A stretch of 17,279 nt of DNA from Collinsella aerofaciens (GCA_030841765.1 JAUUSS010000046.1:1-17279); one strand, 5' to 3'; counted from the first letter of the stretch, positions 7,407-14,229 are shown. Numbers and translations: made by a program. Notes: generated by a model not told the origin, from the sequence alone.

Positions 7407-7774
7407 AGCACCCGGTTCTGGGGCTCCAACCCTCCTCGTGTACCAACGCGCGCTTCGTCGGGCTTGTCGCTCCCGACTCCGGGCACTCTAGCCTCTTCGG
7501 AGGCGTGCCCAAGCGACAGTTTTGATAACCATTCCCCCGGGGTGGGTGTGAGCGATAGCTCCGGTAACTACCGCCCACCCCAATCTCTCTTCCGTATCCT
7601 TCGTGCGTTTTGTCTCCGCGCACTTGGTTACGTCGTCGCTTGCCGGTGCGATTCCGTGAAAACCGGCACCGGGCGCCCCGACCTTTGCCGGGGAACGGGC
7701 GCCTACCATCTCTTGGTTTTAGGCTGCGGGTAACCCGCCCGCAGCAAGCGATCGTTCGATTTGGAGGAAATCTT
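7407..7774 (+). promoter_or_regulatory. Long structured leader before agmatine deiminase
   Basis: This 368-nt gap has no plausible protein. Hairpins in order: GTCGGG/CCCGAC (7457-7477); a hairpin at 7481-7510 with stems GGGCAC/GTGCCC and GCCTC/GAGGC, a TCTA bulge and a TTCG tetraloop; and a three-way junction. In the junction GGGGTGGG/CCCACCCC (7539-7546, 7574-7581) encloses GAGC-GATA-GCTC and CGGT-AACT-ACCG. Then come GTGCG/CGCAC (7603-7623), TGCCGGT/ACCGGCA (7641-7668), GGCGCCC/GGGCGCC (7672-7703) and GCTGCGGG/CCCGCAGC (7723-7745). The last ends 17 nt before the GGAGG at 7763. No T-run terminator is visible, so any control would be translational or by RNA stability. I cannot assign it to a known family. 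Confidence 0.6.
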
Positions 7775-8980
7775 ATGCGTACGATCACCGAGTCCGAGTC
7801 CACCCCCAAGGCCGACGGCTTCTTCATGCCCGCCGAGTTCGCCCCGCAGGATCGCGTGTGGATGGGCTGGCCCCACCGCACCGACACCTGGGCCCACGGC
7901 GCCAAGCCGGCCCAGAAGCAGTATGCCGCCATCGCCCGCGCCATCTCCGAGTTCACCCCGGTCTATATGTGCGCCAACCAGGTCGACTACGCCAACTGCA
8001 AGGCCGTCTTCGAGAACGACGAGAACGTCACCGTCATCGAGATGACCACCGACGACGCCTGGTTCCGCGACACTGCCGCCACCTACGTCATCAACGGCAA
8101 GGGCGAGAAGCGCGCCAACCACTGGCACTTCAACGCCTACGGCGGCCTCGTCGACGGCCTGTACTTCCCGTGGGACAAGGACGAGCAGATCGCCCTCAAG
8201 ATGGCTGAGCTCTCCGGCTGCCGCCGCTATCGTCCCGATGACATGATCCTCGAGGGCGGCTCCATCACCGTCGACGGCGAGGGCACCCTTGTCGTGACCG
8301 ACCAGTGCCTGCTTTCCCCGGGCCGCACCTGCTCTGCGGTTCTGGAGGAGGAAGAGGATCCCGAGTCCATCTGGCCCAAGTACCACAAGAAGTTTGAGCC
8401 CTGGAGCGAGGAGCTTCGCGCCTATATGGACGAGCACCTCAAGGATTACCTGGGTGTCGAGAAGGTCATCTGGGTCAAGGAGGGCATCGACCCCGAGGAG
8501 ACCAACGGCCACATCGATGACGTCGCTACGTTCATCGCCCCGGGCGTCATGGCCTGCATCTGGACCGACGATCCCGAGTACCCGTTCTATGATCAGTGCC
8601 ACGCTGCTTACGAGACCCTCTCCAACGCGGTTGACGCTAAGGGCCGCAAGATGAAGGTCTACAAGCTCTGCATGCCCGTGAACCCGCTGTTCATGGACCA
8701 GGCCTCCTGCGACACCATCGACGCCGACGAGAACGCCGAGCCGCGCGTCCCCGACGAGCCGCTGATCGCCTCTTACATGAACTACCTGGTCACCAACCAC
8801 GGCGTTATCGTCCCGCAGTACGGCGACGAGAACGACCAGCTGGCCGTTGACACGCTCCAGAAGATCTACGACGAGGTCTGGGGCGAGGGCGTCTACAAGT
8901 GCGTCGGCGTTCAGTCCGAGCAGGTCGTCTTCGGCGGCGGCAACATCCACTGCATCACGCAGCAGGAGCCGTCCGCGTAA
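7775..8980 (+). CDS. aguA: Agmatine deiminase (agmatine iminohydrolase)
   Basis: A 401-aa cytoplasmic hydrolase of the guanidino-group-modifying (PPAD-like) superfamily; agmatine becomes N-carbamoylputrescine and ammonia. Family motifs are all present: STPKADGFFMPAEF at the N-terminus, DDAWFRD (93-99), FNAYGGLVDGLYFPWD, ILEGGS (158-163, catalytic Glu160), ETNGHIDD (His246) and GGGNIHCITQQEP with nucleophile Cys393. The protein follows the Enterococcus faecalis enzyme closely, as I recall that sequence. The difference is an acidic/aromatic insertion of about 25 residues around 187-212 (EEEEDPESIWPKYHKKF), between SPGR and the DYLGVEKV strand. GGAGG (7763-7767) lies 7 nt before ATG 7775; the frame is open upstream, but that DNA is the structured leader. 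It belongs with the carbamoyltransferase and antiporters. Confidence 0.96.
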   Translation: MRTITESESTPKADGFFMPAEFAPQDRVWMGWPHRTDTWAHGAKPAQKQYAAIARAISEFTPVYMCANQVDYANCKAVFENDENVTVIEMTTDDAWFRDTAATYVINGKGEKRANHWHFNAYGGLVDGLYFPWDKDEQIALKMAELSGCRRYRPDDMILEGGSITVDGEGTLVVTDQCLLSPGRTCSAVLEEEEDPESIWPKYHKKFEPWSEELRAYMDEHLKDYLGVEKVIWVKEGIDPEETNGHIDDVATFIAPGVMACIWTDDPEYPFYDQCHAAYETLSNAVDAKGRKMKVYKLCMPVNPLFMDQASCDTIDADENAEPRVPDEPLIASYMNYLVTNHGVIVPQYGDENDQLAVDTLQKIYDEVWGEGVYKCVGVQSEQVVFGGGNIHCITQQEPSA

Positions 8981-8992
8981 CTGTCTGGCTTC

Positions 8993-9081
8993 CTGAGGCA
9001 CGGCACCTTCCCGTTCATTCGTTGCTTGCGTACCACAAAGTACGCGGCGCTCCTCTTTCACGGGAATCTGCCGCACCTCAG
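8993..9081 (+). promoter_or_regulatory. Compound hairpin behind agmatine deiminase
   Basis: Nested pairing: CTGAGG/CCTCAG (8993-8998, 9076-9081), CGGCA/TGCCG (9001-9005, 9069-9073) and TTCCCGT/ACGGGAA (9008-9014, 9060-9066). Inside is a GCGTAC/GTACGC hairpin (9028-9045). It starts 12 nt after the stop codon and directly abuts the terminator stem, so it may protect the 3' end of the message. Confidence 0.55.
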
Positions 9082-9180
9082 AAACCCAGCCGATCAATCG
9101 GACAGTCGGTGAATCGCACCGTGACCATCTCGGGGCATTGATGGTCTGGCCACTTGATGTCTTGGTCGGCTGGGTTTTTC
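9082..9180 (+). terminator. Intrinsic terminator with a large branched loop, after aguA
   Basis: AAACCCAGCCGA (9082-9093) pairs perfectly with TCGGCTGGGTTT (9166-9177), and the right arm runs into TTTTT. The 72-nt loop holds CGGTG/CACCG (9107-9121) and GACCAT/ATGGTC (9123-9146). An alternative small hairpin, CCGA-TCAA-TCGG (9090-9101), would compete with the left arm. It should end most transcripts from the island promoter before the second antiporter. Confidence 0.65.
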
Positions 9181-9183
9181 TTT

Positions 9184-9508
9184 GGGCACTCCGTTGCCTC
9201 CACTTCGGAGTGCCCGCCTCTTTGATTGAGTACGCGTCTGATCTGGGATTTATTGCGGGTTAGGCCAATTGTTCGCTTGAATATCCCAGGTCAGACGCGT
9301 CTTCAATTGCCGAAAGTTTCCGGTTGCGAGCGCGACCGTTTTGATCGGAGTATCTATGTACCAGCGTATCGTTATCTACACGCGCCTGTTCCGCGAGCGT
9401 TGGTCCAACAATTGCATCCTCTCTTCTCTTTGGGATGGCACCTGCACCGGTGACGCGGCCTGTAACCCTACCTTGGGCTGCGCCTTCGGTACAGATGCCA
9501 TCCTTTTT
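9184..9508 (+). promoter_or_regulatory. Structured leader with attenuator before the second antiporter
   Basis: GGGCACTCCG/CGGAGTGCCC (9184-9193, 9206-9215) comes first. An 18-bp stem follows (9232-9249 with 9283-9300; a single U-G wobble) with a 33-nt loop, then CGGTTGC/GCGACCG (9321-9338). Last is GGATGGCA/TGCCATCC (9433-9440, 9496-9503), directly followed by TTTTTG. That last hairpin is a terminator in the leader, 7 nt before the GGGGGAG ribosome binding site, so conditional attenuation is likely. TGGCACC (9436-9442) inside its left arm fits the T-box bulge pattern UGGNACC, but the rest of a T-box is not evident. I see no clear promoter between 9181 and 9231. Confidence 0.55.
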
Positions 9509-9527
9509 GCTGTAGGGGGAGCGTGCC

Positions 9528-10937
9528 GTGGCAGGTAAAAAGTTCTCCCTGTTCGAGGTCATCCTCTCGGTTATCTGCGTTGTCTTTACCATCGAGGCGG
9601 CCGCTCCGGCATCTGCCATGGGTAACGTGCAGTTCTTCTGGTGGATTTTCCTTATCGCTACGTTTTTGCTTCCCTATGGCCTGGTAGTTGCCGAGCTGGG
9701 TACGGCGTTCGATTCCGAGGGCGGCCTGTACGATTGGGTTCGCCTGGGCTTGGGCGACCGTTGGGGTGCCCGCTGCTCCTGGTGCTACTGGGTCAACTTT
9801 CCGCTGTGGGTGGCAAGCATCGCCTGTATGTTTCCCAGTGTCATCAATGCGGTATGGGGTGTCGAGTTTTCGCTCGGGGTCCGAATTGCCATCGAGCTTG
9901 CCTTTGTGTGGGGCGTCACGGTCATGGCAATGCAGCCGGTGGCCGAGGCCGATTGGGTCATGGATGGCGGCGCCGTCATCAAGGTGCTCATTACCGCCGT
10001 GGTGGGAATCGTCGGCATCTGGTTTGCCTGCAACAACGGCTTTGCCAACGATATGTCGTTTAAGACCTTTGTCCCCGATCTGGGAGACACTAACTCACTG
10101 ACGTATCTTTCGATCATCCTCTTCAATTTTATGGGCTTTGAGGTGGTCGCGACCTTTGCCAGCACGATGAAAAACCCGTCGCGTGATATCCCCAAGGCGG
10201 TTACCGCCGGTGGCGTTGCCATCGCGGCGATCTACATTATCTGTGGCATCGGTATTGGAGCCGCGGTTCCCACCGAGCAGCTTTCACTCGATTCGGGCAT
10301 TGTGGACGCGGTTGCCGCCATGGTGGGGCGCGCTCACCCGCTGACGATGGTCGTGGGCATGGCCTTTTTGGTAACGCTGTTTGCCAACATGATCTGTTGG
10401 AGCTTTGGCGTCAACAACGTGGCGAGCTATGCCGCGCGCCATGGTAACATGCCGCGCCCCTTTGCGCTGGTGTCCAAGAAGACCGGCATGCCTAATGGCT
10501 CGGCACTCATTAACGGTTGTTTTGCCAGCTTGGTGCTGCTACTTCAGATTCCGCTGGGCGAAGGTTCCGACGTCTTTTGGGTCTTCTTCTCGATGAACGT
10601 CGTCTTTCTGCTCATGAGCTATATCCCGATGTTCCCGGCGTTTTGGCGCCTGCGTAAATACGACGACCGCCCACGTGTGTTCCGCGCGCCCTTCGAGGGC
10701 AAGGTGCTTGCGGTAGCGCTTGCGGTGCCGGTGGTAGAGCTCGTGCTTTCGATTGTTGCGACAATCGTGCCGCTTAACAGCTCGCCCGCCGAGATGTCAA
10801 AATTGCCGATCCTCATGGGTGTGGTGATCGGCGTGTTGCTGGGCGAGGTTTCGCGCCTCATATCGCGCCGCGGCCGCAGCATCGACAATCCCGGCGTTGG
10901 CGCAAGGGGGACAGGTCGCTTTGCACCAAAACAGTAG
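9528..10937 (+). CDS. Second APC-family antiporter, paralogue of the agmatine/putrescine exchanger
   Basis: A 469-aa polytopic transporter, clearly more than half identical by eye to the one at 5967-7406 along its whole length. Shared blocks include EAAAPASAMGN, QFFWWIFLIATFLLPYG, NNGFANDMS, FNFMGFEV and SYIPMFPAFWRLRK. It starts with GTG; GGGGGAG (9515-9521) is 6 nt upstream. It occupies the place where carbamate kinase (aguC) lies in lactic acid bacteria. Codon use is less biased than in the three genes before it, with more TTT and GTG, and it has its own attenuated leader, so it is probably expressed differently. It may exchange a related pair such as arginine/agmatine or another amine; the substrate is not readable. 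A weak GC hairpin with no T-run (10937-10957) follows the stop. Confidence 0.85.
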   Translation: MAGKKFSLFEVILSVICVVFTIEAAAPASAMGNVQFFWWIFLIATFLLPYGLVVAELGTAFDSEGGLYDWVRLGLGDRWGARCSWCYWVNFPLWVASIACMFPSVINAVWGVEFSLGVRIAIELAFVWGVTVMAMQPVAEADWVMDGGAVIKVLITAVVGIVGIWFACNNGFANDMSFKTFVPDLGDTNSLTYLSIILFNFMGFEVVATFASTMKNPSRDIPKAVTAGGVAIAAIYIICGIGIGAAVPTEQLSLDSGIVDAVAAMVGRAHPLTMVVGMAFLVTLFANMICWSFGVNNVASYAARHGNMPRPFALVSKKTGMPNGSALINGCFASLVLLLQIPLGEGSDVFWVFFSMNVVFLLMSYIPMFPAFWRLRKYDDRPRVFRAPFEGKVLAVALAVPVVELVLSIVATIVPLNSSPAEMSKLPILMGVVIGVLLGEVSRLISRRGRSIDNPGVGARGTGRFAPKQ

Positions 10938-10972
10938 CGCCGCGAGTTGTGCGGTGCTAGATGCATCTTGGA

Positions 10973-11164
10973 TTACTGCTTACGCTGCTCGGGATCAGAT
11001 GCGAGCTTGGGTGCAAAGTAGGGGACGTGGCCCAGGTAGGGGCAGCTGTCCGAACGTGCCTCGACGGCGCAGGGGACATCGTCGTAGGTCATGGAAGAAC
11101 CGAGTCGGGTGATGGCCTTGGCGGCGGGCGCGACGAGCATCTTGAGCGGAGCGATCGGTGTCAT
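10973..11164 (-). CDS. Small unknown protein, 63 aa, divergent from the second LuxR gene
   Basis: I do not recognise this protein. It reads as a real gene. AAAGGAG (11176-11170, minus strand) lies 5 nt before ATG 11164, the codons are C/G-ending like those of neighbouring genes, and no larger gene overlaps it. A start at 11179 would place the ribosome binding site inside the gene. The N-terminal third is mildly hydrophobic (PLKMLVAPAAKAITRLG), followed by a polar, proline-rich region with two cysteines (Cys32, Cys41) around EARSDSCPYLGHVPYFAP. There is no convincing membrane helix. It shares its upstream DNA, with an inverted repeat, with the second LuxR gene. Possible roles as a small regulator or accessory to the antiporter are guesses. 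Confidence 0.55.
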   Translation of the reverse strand: MTPIAPLKMLVAPAAKAITRLGSSMTYDDVPCAVEARSDSCPYLGHVPYFAPKLASDPEQRKQ

Positions 11165-11202
11165 GGCATCTCCTTTCATCGGTGAGACACAGCTTGTTTA
11201 TC

Positions 11203-11222
11203 TAAACGATACAGTACGTTTA
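11203..11222. promoter_or_regulatory. Inverted repeat in the divergent promoter region
   Basis: TAAACG (11203-11208) and CGTTTA (11217-11222) form perfect arms around an 8-nt spacer. It lies between the 63-aa gene and the second LuxR gene. The TAAAC half-site recalls the operator at 12368. A LuxR autoregulatory site is plausible. Confidence 0.4.
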
Positions 11223-11292
11223 ATCGGTGAGTCTAATCTTGCGGCAAAGAATCTGTCAACATCCTCACAGCATCTAGACAGGGGAGGCGGGC

Positions 11293-12285
11293 ATGAGTTT
11301 CGCGTTCTATATCTACACCACGATTATCATGGGTGTGGCTCTGGTGACCAGTGCCGTGGCATTGGTGGTTTGGCTCATGACGCGCCGTCGCGACAGCCTG
11401 GTGGCCGCGGCGGGCTTTTTGCTCTACATGCTCGATATGTCAGTCATCTTTTTTGACGAGTACAATCGGCTCAAATACGACTACGCTGTTACCTTTAGCG
11501 AGCCGTTGCAGCACCCCTTGCTGCGCTGCGTGCTCGGTATTGCCATCTATGCCTGCGTGGTACTGTGGATGTTTGCGCGCTTGCGCAAAAGGCCGACGTC
11601 GCGCATGCTCGTACTCGCTATCGTGCCGTTTTCAATCTTGCAATTGCTGCTGGTGCCTCGCAGCGGCGCTGCCGGAGAGATGCAGCAGTATCTCTTTTGG
11701 CTCACGCGTGACCTGGGCAATGTAGGATGTCTTGCCTATGCCGCCTGGCATTACCGGTACAGAGCCACGCGTGTTGAGAAACTCGACCTCGACCGCTCAA
11801 AGCTCTTTTGGAAGGTGGCCTTCGTTCTTGTGTTTTGCGTGATCGCCGAGGACACCTACATGATCTTGTTCTGCCGCCCCGACTCCCAAAACCCCGTCAT
11901 CGGCCTCTTTTTGTGGTATCTGTCCGAGCGCAATATCTCCGAAAACGTGCTGCTCGTGGTATGCGCGGCTCAGCTTTTTTGCCAGTTTAGCCATATCCTG
12001 CGTGTGTATGCCCGTCATCCGCGTGCCGATGAGGACGTGGCAGCCGAGAGCGCAAGCTCTGAGGACGATCTCGCATCGCGTGTGGTGATTTATGCCGACG
12101 CCCATAAGCTGTCACGGCGCGAGCAGGAGGTGCTCACGCTGGTGCTGAAGGGCAACGACGCCCAAAACATCGCCAGCGAGTTGGTCATCAGCCCTGGCAC
12201 GGTCAAGGCACACTTGCATCGCATCTACGTTAAAAGCGGCGTCTCCAACCGAGATGACCTTATAGATACCTTTTGGCGTTCCTAG
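11293..12285 (+). CDS. Membrane-bound LuxR-family transcriptional regulator (AguR-like), copy 2
   Basis: A 330-aa paralogue of the regulator at 3466-4431, with the same plan. Residues 1-235 hold about seven hydrophobic helices. A short acidic linker (about 243-262) follows, then a LuxR/GerE helix-turn-helix at 272-320 (LSRREQEVLTLVLKG, ISPGTVKAHLHRIYVKSG). The sensor part keeps AEDTYMIL and YLSERNISENV (209-219), so both proteins probably sense related ligands at the membrane. GGGGAGG (11281-11287) is 5 nt before the ATG. It lies between the antiporters and the amidohydrolase, whose promoter carries the shared operator, making it the obvious candidate for that promoter. Which LuxR binds which site cannot be told from sequence. 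Confidence 0.88.
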   Translation: MSFAFYIYTTIIMGVALVTSAVALVVWLMTRRRDSLVAAAGFLLYMLDMSVIFFDEYNRLKYDYAVTFSEPLQHPLLRCVLGIAIYACVVLWMFARLRKRPTSRMLVLAIVPFSILQLLLVPRSGAAGEMQQYLFWLTRDLGNVGCLAYAAWHYRYRATRVEKLDLDRSKLFWKVAFVLVFCVIAEDTYMILFCRPDSQNPVIGLFLWYLSERNISENVLLVVCAAQLFCQFSHILRVYARHPRADEDVAAESASSEDDLASRVVIYADAHKLSRREQEVLTLVLKGNDAQNIASELVISPGTVKAHLHRIYVKSGVSNRDDLIDTFWRS

Positions 12286-12367
12286 CCTCATTCTTCCTCG
12301 CATGCGGGTCTTGCTGTGTGGGCGGTCACACCGTTGGGCGTAATGAAGCGGTAATAATCTCAGACAA

Positions 12368-12417
12368 TAAACCTGCAGGTAAAGCGTGTAAACCTGCTTA
12401 AACTGACCGTTTGCGGT
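12368..12417. promoter_or_regulatory. Shared operator module in front of the amidohydrolase
   Basis: TAAACCTGCAGGTAAA (12368-12383) is a near-perfect palindrome. A half-matching TAAACCTGCTTAAA begins at 12389, 21 bp later (two helical turns), followed by ACCGTTTGCGGT (12406-12417). Palindrome and 12-mer both recur at 4548-4601. Relative to the predicted start near 12460 they sit at about -85, -63 and -48, positions typical of an activator. Confidence 0.65.
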
Positions 12418-12425
12418 CCCTGGCC

Positions 12426-12453
12426 TTGGCACGGATTTGCCCCTGTGTATCAA
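12426..12453 (+). promoter_or_regulatory. Promoter of the amidohydrolase-MATE unit
   Basis: TTGGCA (12426-12431) and TATCAA (12448-12453) are spaced by 16 nt, matching consensus at 5/6 and 4/6. It lies just downstream of the operator module and implies a leader of about 140 nt. Confidence 0.5.
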
Positions 12454-12472
12454 TGGGTGTAGCGCGAAGCCG

Positions 12473-12571
12473 CGGACGTGGGACAGACGTCCGAGCACGG
12501 CTTGTAGGCACGCGCCGATGCGGGAGCGCTACGCTCCCAACCGAGTGCCCACGCGGGCGGTGCGTCCGCGT
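12473..12571 (+). promoter_or_regulatory. Structured leader of the amidohydrolase gene
   Basis: Three GC-rich stems lie between promoter and gene: CGGACGT/ACGTCCG (12473-12493), GGGAGCG/CGCTCCC (12522-12538) and ACGCGG/CCGCGT (12551-12571). The last ends 18 nt before the AGGAGG. None has a T-run. The rest of the gap 12286-12600 holds only the operator module and promoter. Confidence 0.45.
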
Positions 12572-12600
12572 TGCAACCAAAGATGCCTGAGGAGGCTCAC

Positions 12601-14229
12601 ATGGACAAGGCTGATGTAGTTATCAAGAGCGACGCCGTCTTTACCGGCGATGGGCTCGAGCCGTTTAAGGGCGGCGTTGCCGTGCGGGGCGATAAAATCG
12701 TTGCCTGCGGTGACGATGCTCACCTGGCACCGTTTATCGGTCCCGATACCGAGGTGCGCGACTTTGGCGACCAGCTCGTCATGCCCGGCCTGATTGACTC
12801 GCACACGCATTTTGCCCAGGGCGCGTTTATGACCGACCCCGATTTTGCCGTCAACCTCATCGACTGCACCAGTTTTGAGATGGCGATGGAACGTGTCGTG
12901 GCGTTTGCGGCCGACCATCCCGATAACGAGTGGATTCTGCGCTGCCAGATTATCCAGTTCCAGTGGGATGTCCCCGAGATGCCCACGGCCGCGATGATCG
13001 ATGAGTACATCTCCGACCGCCCGGTATTTCTGCAGCAGGTTGACTTGCATACCTTTAGTGCCAATACCTGCGCCATCAACAAGGTGGGAGTAACTTCGCA
13101 GACGCCCGATCCCGCAGGCGGCAAGATCCTTAAGGATGCCGACGGCAATCTGACGGGCGTGTTTTCCAACAACGCCGGCGCCTTCTTTATGGACGAGGTC
13201 TACGATCCAGCGCCCGAGGTTGTTGACGCGTCGTTTGCAAAAACCGCCCGGCGCGCCAATGCCCTGGGAATCACTACGGTCGGCATGGTCAATCCTACGT
13301 TTGTGAGCATGGAAAACCCGTATGCGGTGTTGGCAGGTCTTAATGCCAAGGGCGACTTGCCGCTGCGCGTGTTCCTGTACACTGACCTGTTCGAAAACGA
13401 GTCCTTGACGCTCGAGCAGATCAAGGAGAAATACGCCTTCCCGGGTACGCAGGTGGAGTGGCACGGCTTTAAGCAGTTCCTTGATGGTGTGTGCTCCGAC
13501 CATACCGCCTGGATGCTTGAACCCTATAGCAACGCACCCGACACCTGTGGTGAGCCCGCGGAGGAGCCGGAGCGCATCCGTGCTGCCATCCTGAGGGCGC
13601 AGGAATGGGGCGTTGACACGCGCATCCATGCAATCGGCGATCGCTCGGTGCGTTTTGTGCTCGATTGCTTTGAGGAGGGCGAGCGCTTGCATGGCAAGCG
13701 GGATTGTCGCCACTCCATGGAGCACAACGAGACGGTTCAACCCGAGGATATGCCGCGTTATGCCGAGCTCGGCATGTGCCCCGGCATGCAGCCGTGGCAC
13801 ATGCTGCTCGATATGGCTGACCTTGCCAAGGACGAAGCCGTGGGTCCCGAGCGTGCCGCGCTTTCGTGGCCCCTGCATAGCCTGCTTGCCAGCGGAGCCG
13901 TGGTGCACCTGGGCAGTGACTTCCCCGTTGTGGGCTTGGAGCCCATGGAGGAGGTGTACGGCGCGGTCTTCCGCATGCTCGAGGACGGTTCCAACCCTGA
14001 GGGCTGGTTCCCCCAGGAGCGCATTACCATGGCCGAGGCTCTGCGCGCCTACACCTATGGCAGCGCCTACGCCATGCATGCCGAGGACCGCATCGGCACG
14101 CTCGCGTGCGGCAAACAGGCAGATATCTGCGTGCTCGACCGCAATCTCTTTGATTGCGAGCCGGCCGAGGTGCTCGAGGCTACCGCAGCCCTCACGATGA
14201 TCGCCGGCAAGGTGGTCTTTGAGGCATAG
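12601..14229 (+). CDS. Metal-dependent amidohydrolase, YtcJ/NfdA-like
   Basis: A 542-aa protein of the amidohydrolase superfamily (Amidohydro_3, YtcJ-like branch that includes N-substituted formamide deformylase). The metal site is readable: HTH in MPGLIDSHTHFAQG (His68, His70), a lysine in GFKQFLDG (291) that could be a bridging ligand, RIHAIGD (His343), SMEHNE (His375) and LGSDFPV (Asp440). The C-terminal beta segment (ACGKQADICVLDRNLF) is typical. There is no signal peptide, so it acts in the cytoplasm. ATG 12601 is chosen because AGGAGG (12590-12595) lies 5 nt upstream; the frame is open to 12571 without such a site. Family substrates vary widely and cannot be read here. The operator shared with the agmatine island suggests an amide or amine related to agmatine catabolism (inference). 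Confidence 0.85.
   Translation: MDKADVVIKSDAVFTGDGLEPFKGGVAVRGDKIVACGDDAHLAPFIGPDTEVRDFGDQLVMPGLIDSHTHFAQGAFMTDPDFAVNLIDCTSFEMAMERVVAFAADHPDNEWILRCQIIQFQWDVPEMPTAAMIDEYISDRPVFLQQVDLHTFSANTCAINKVGVTSQTPDPAGGKILKDADGNLTGVFSNNAGAFFMDEVYDPAPEVVDASFAKTARRANALGITTVGMVNPTFVSMENPYAVLAGLNAKGDLPLRVFLYTDLFENESLTLEQIKEKYAFPGTQVEWHGFKQFLDGVCSDHTAWMLEPYSNAPDTCGEPAEEPERIRAAILRAQEWGVDTRIHAIGDRSVRFVLDCFEEGERLHGKRDCRHSMEHNETVQPEDMPRYAELGMCPGMQPWHMLLDMADLAKDEAVGPERAALSWPLHSLLASGAVVHLGSDFPVVGLEPMEEVYGAVFRMLEDGSNPEGWFPQERITMAEALRAYTYGSAYAMHAEDRIGTLACGKQADICVLDRNLFDCEPAEVLEATAALTMIAGKVVFEA

Noticed and set aside
7642..7660. Sequence GCCGGTGCGATTCCG resembling part of a cobalamin riboswitch or a tRNA T-arm
   Set aside because: The B12 box and the partner helices are missing, and no cloverleaf can be drawn; the stretch pairs better as a simple TGCCGGT/ACCGGCA hairpin.
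7464..7733. An 89-codon open frame in the leader before aguA
   Set aside because: No ribosome binding site and an unremarkable composition; the DNA is explained by a series of hairpins.
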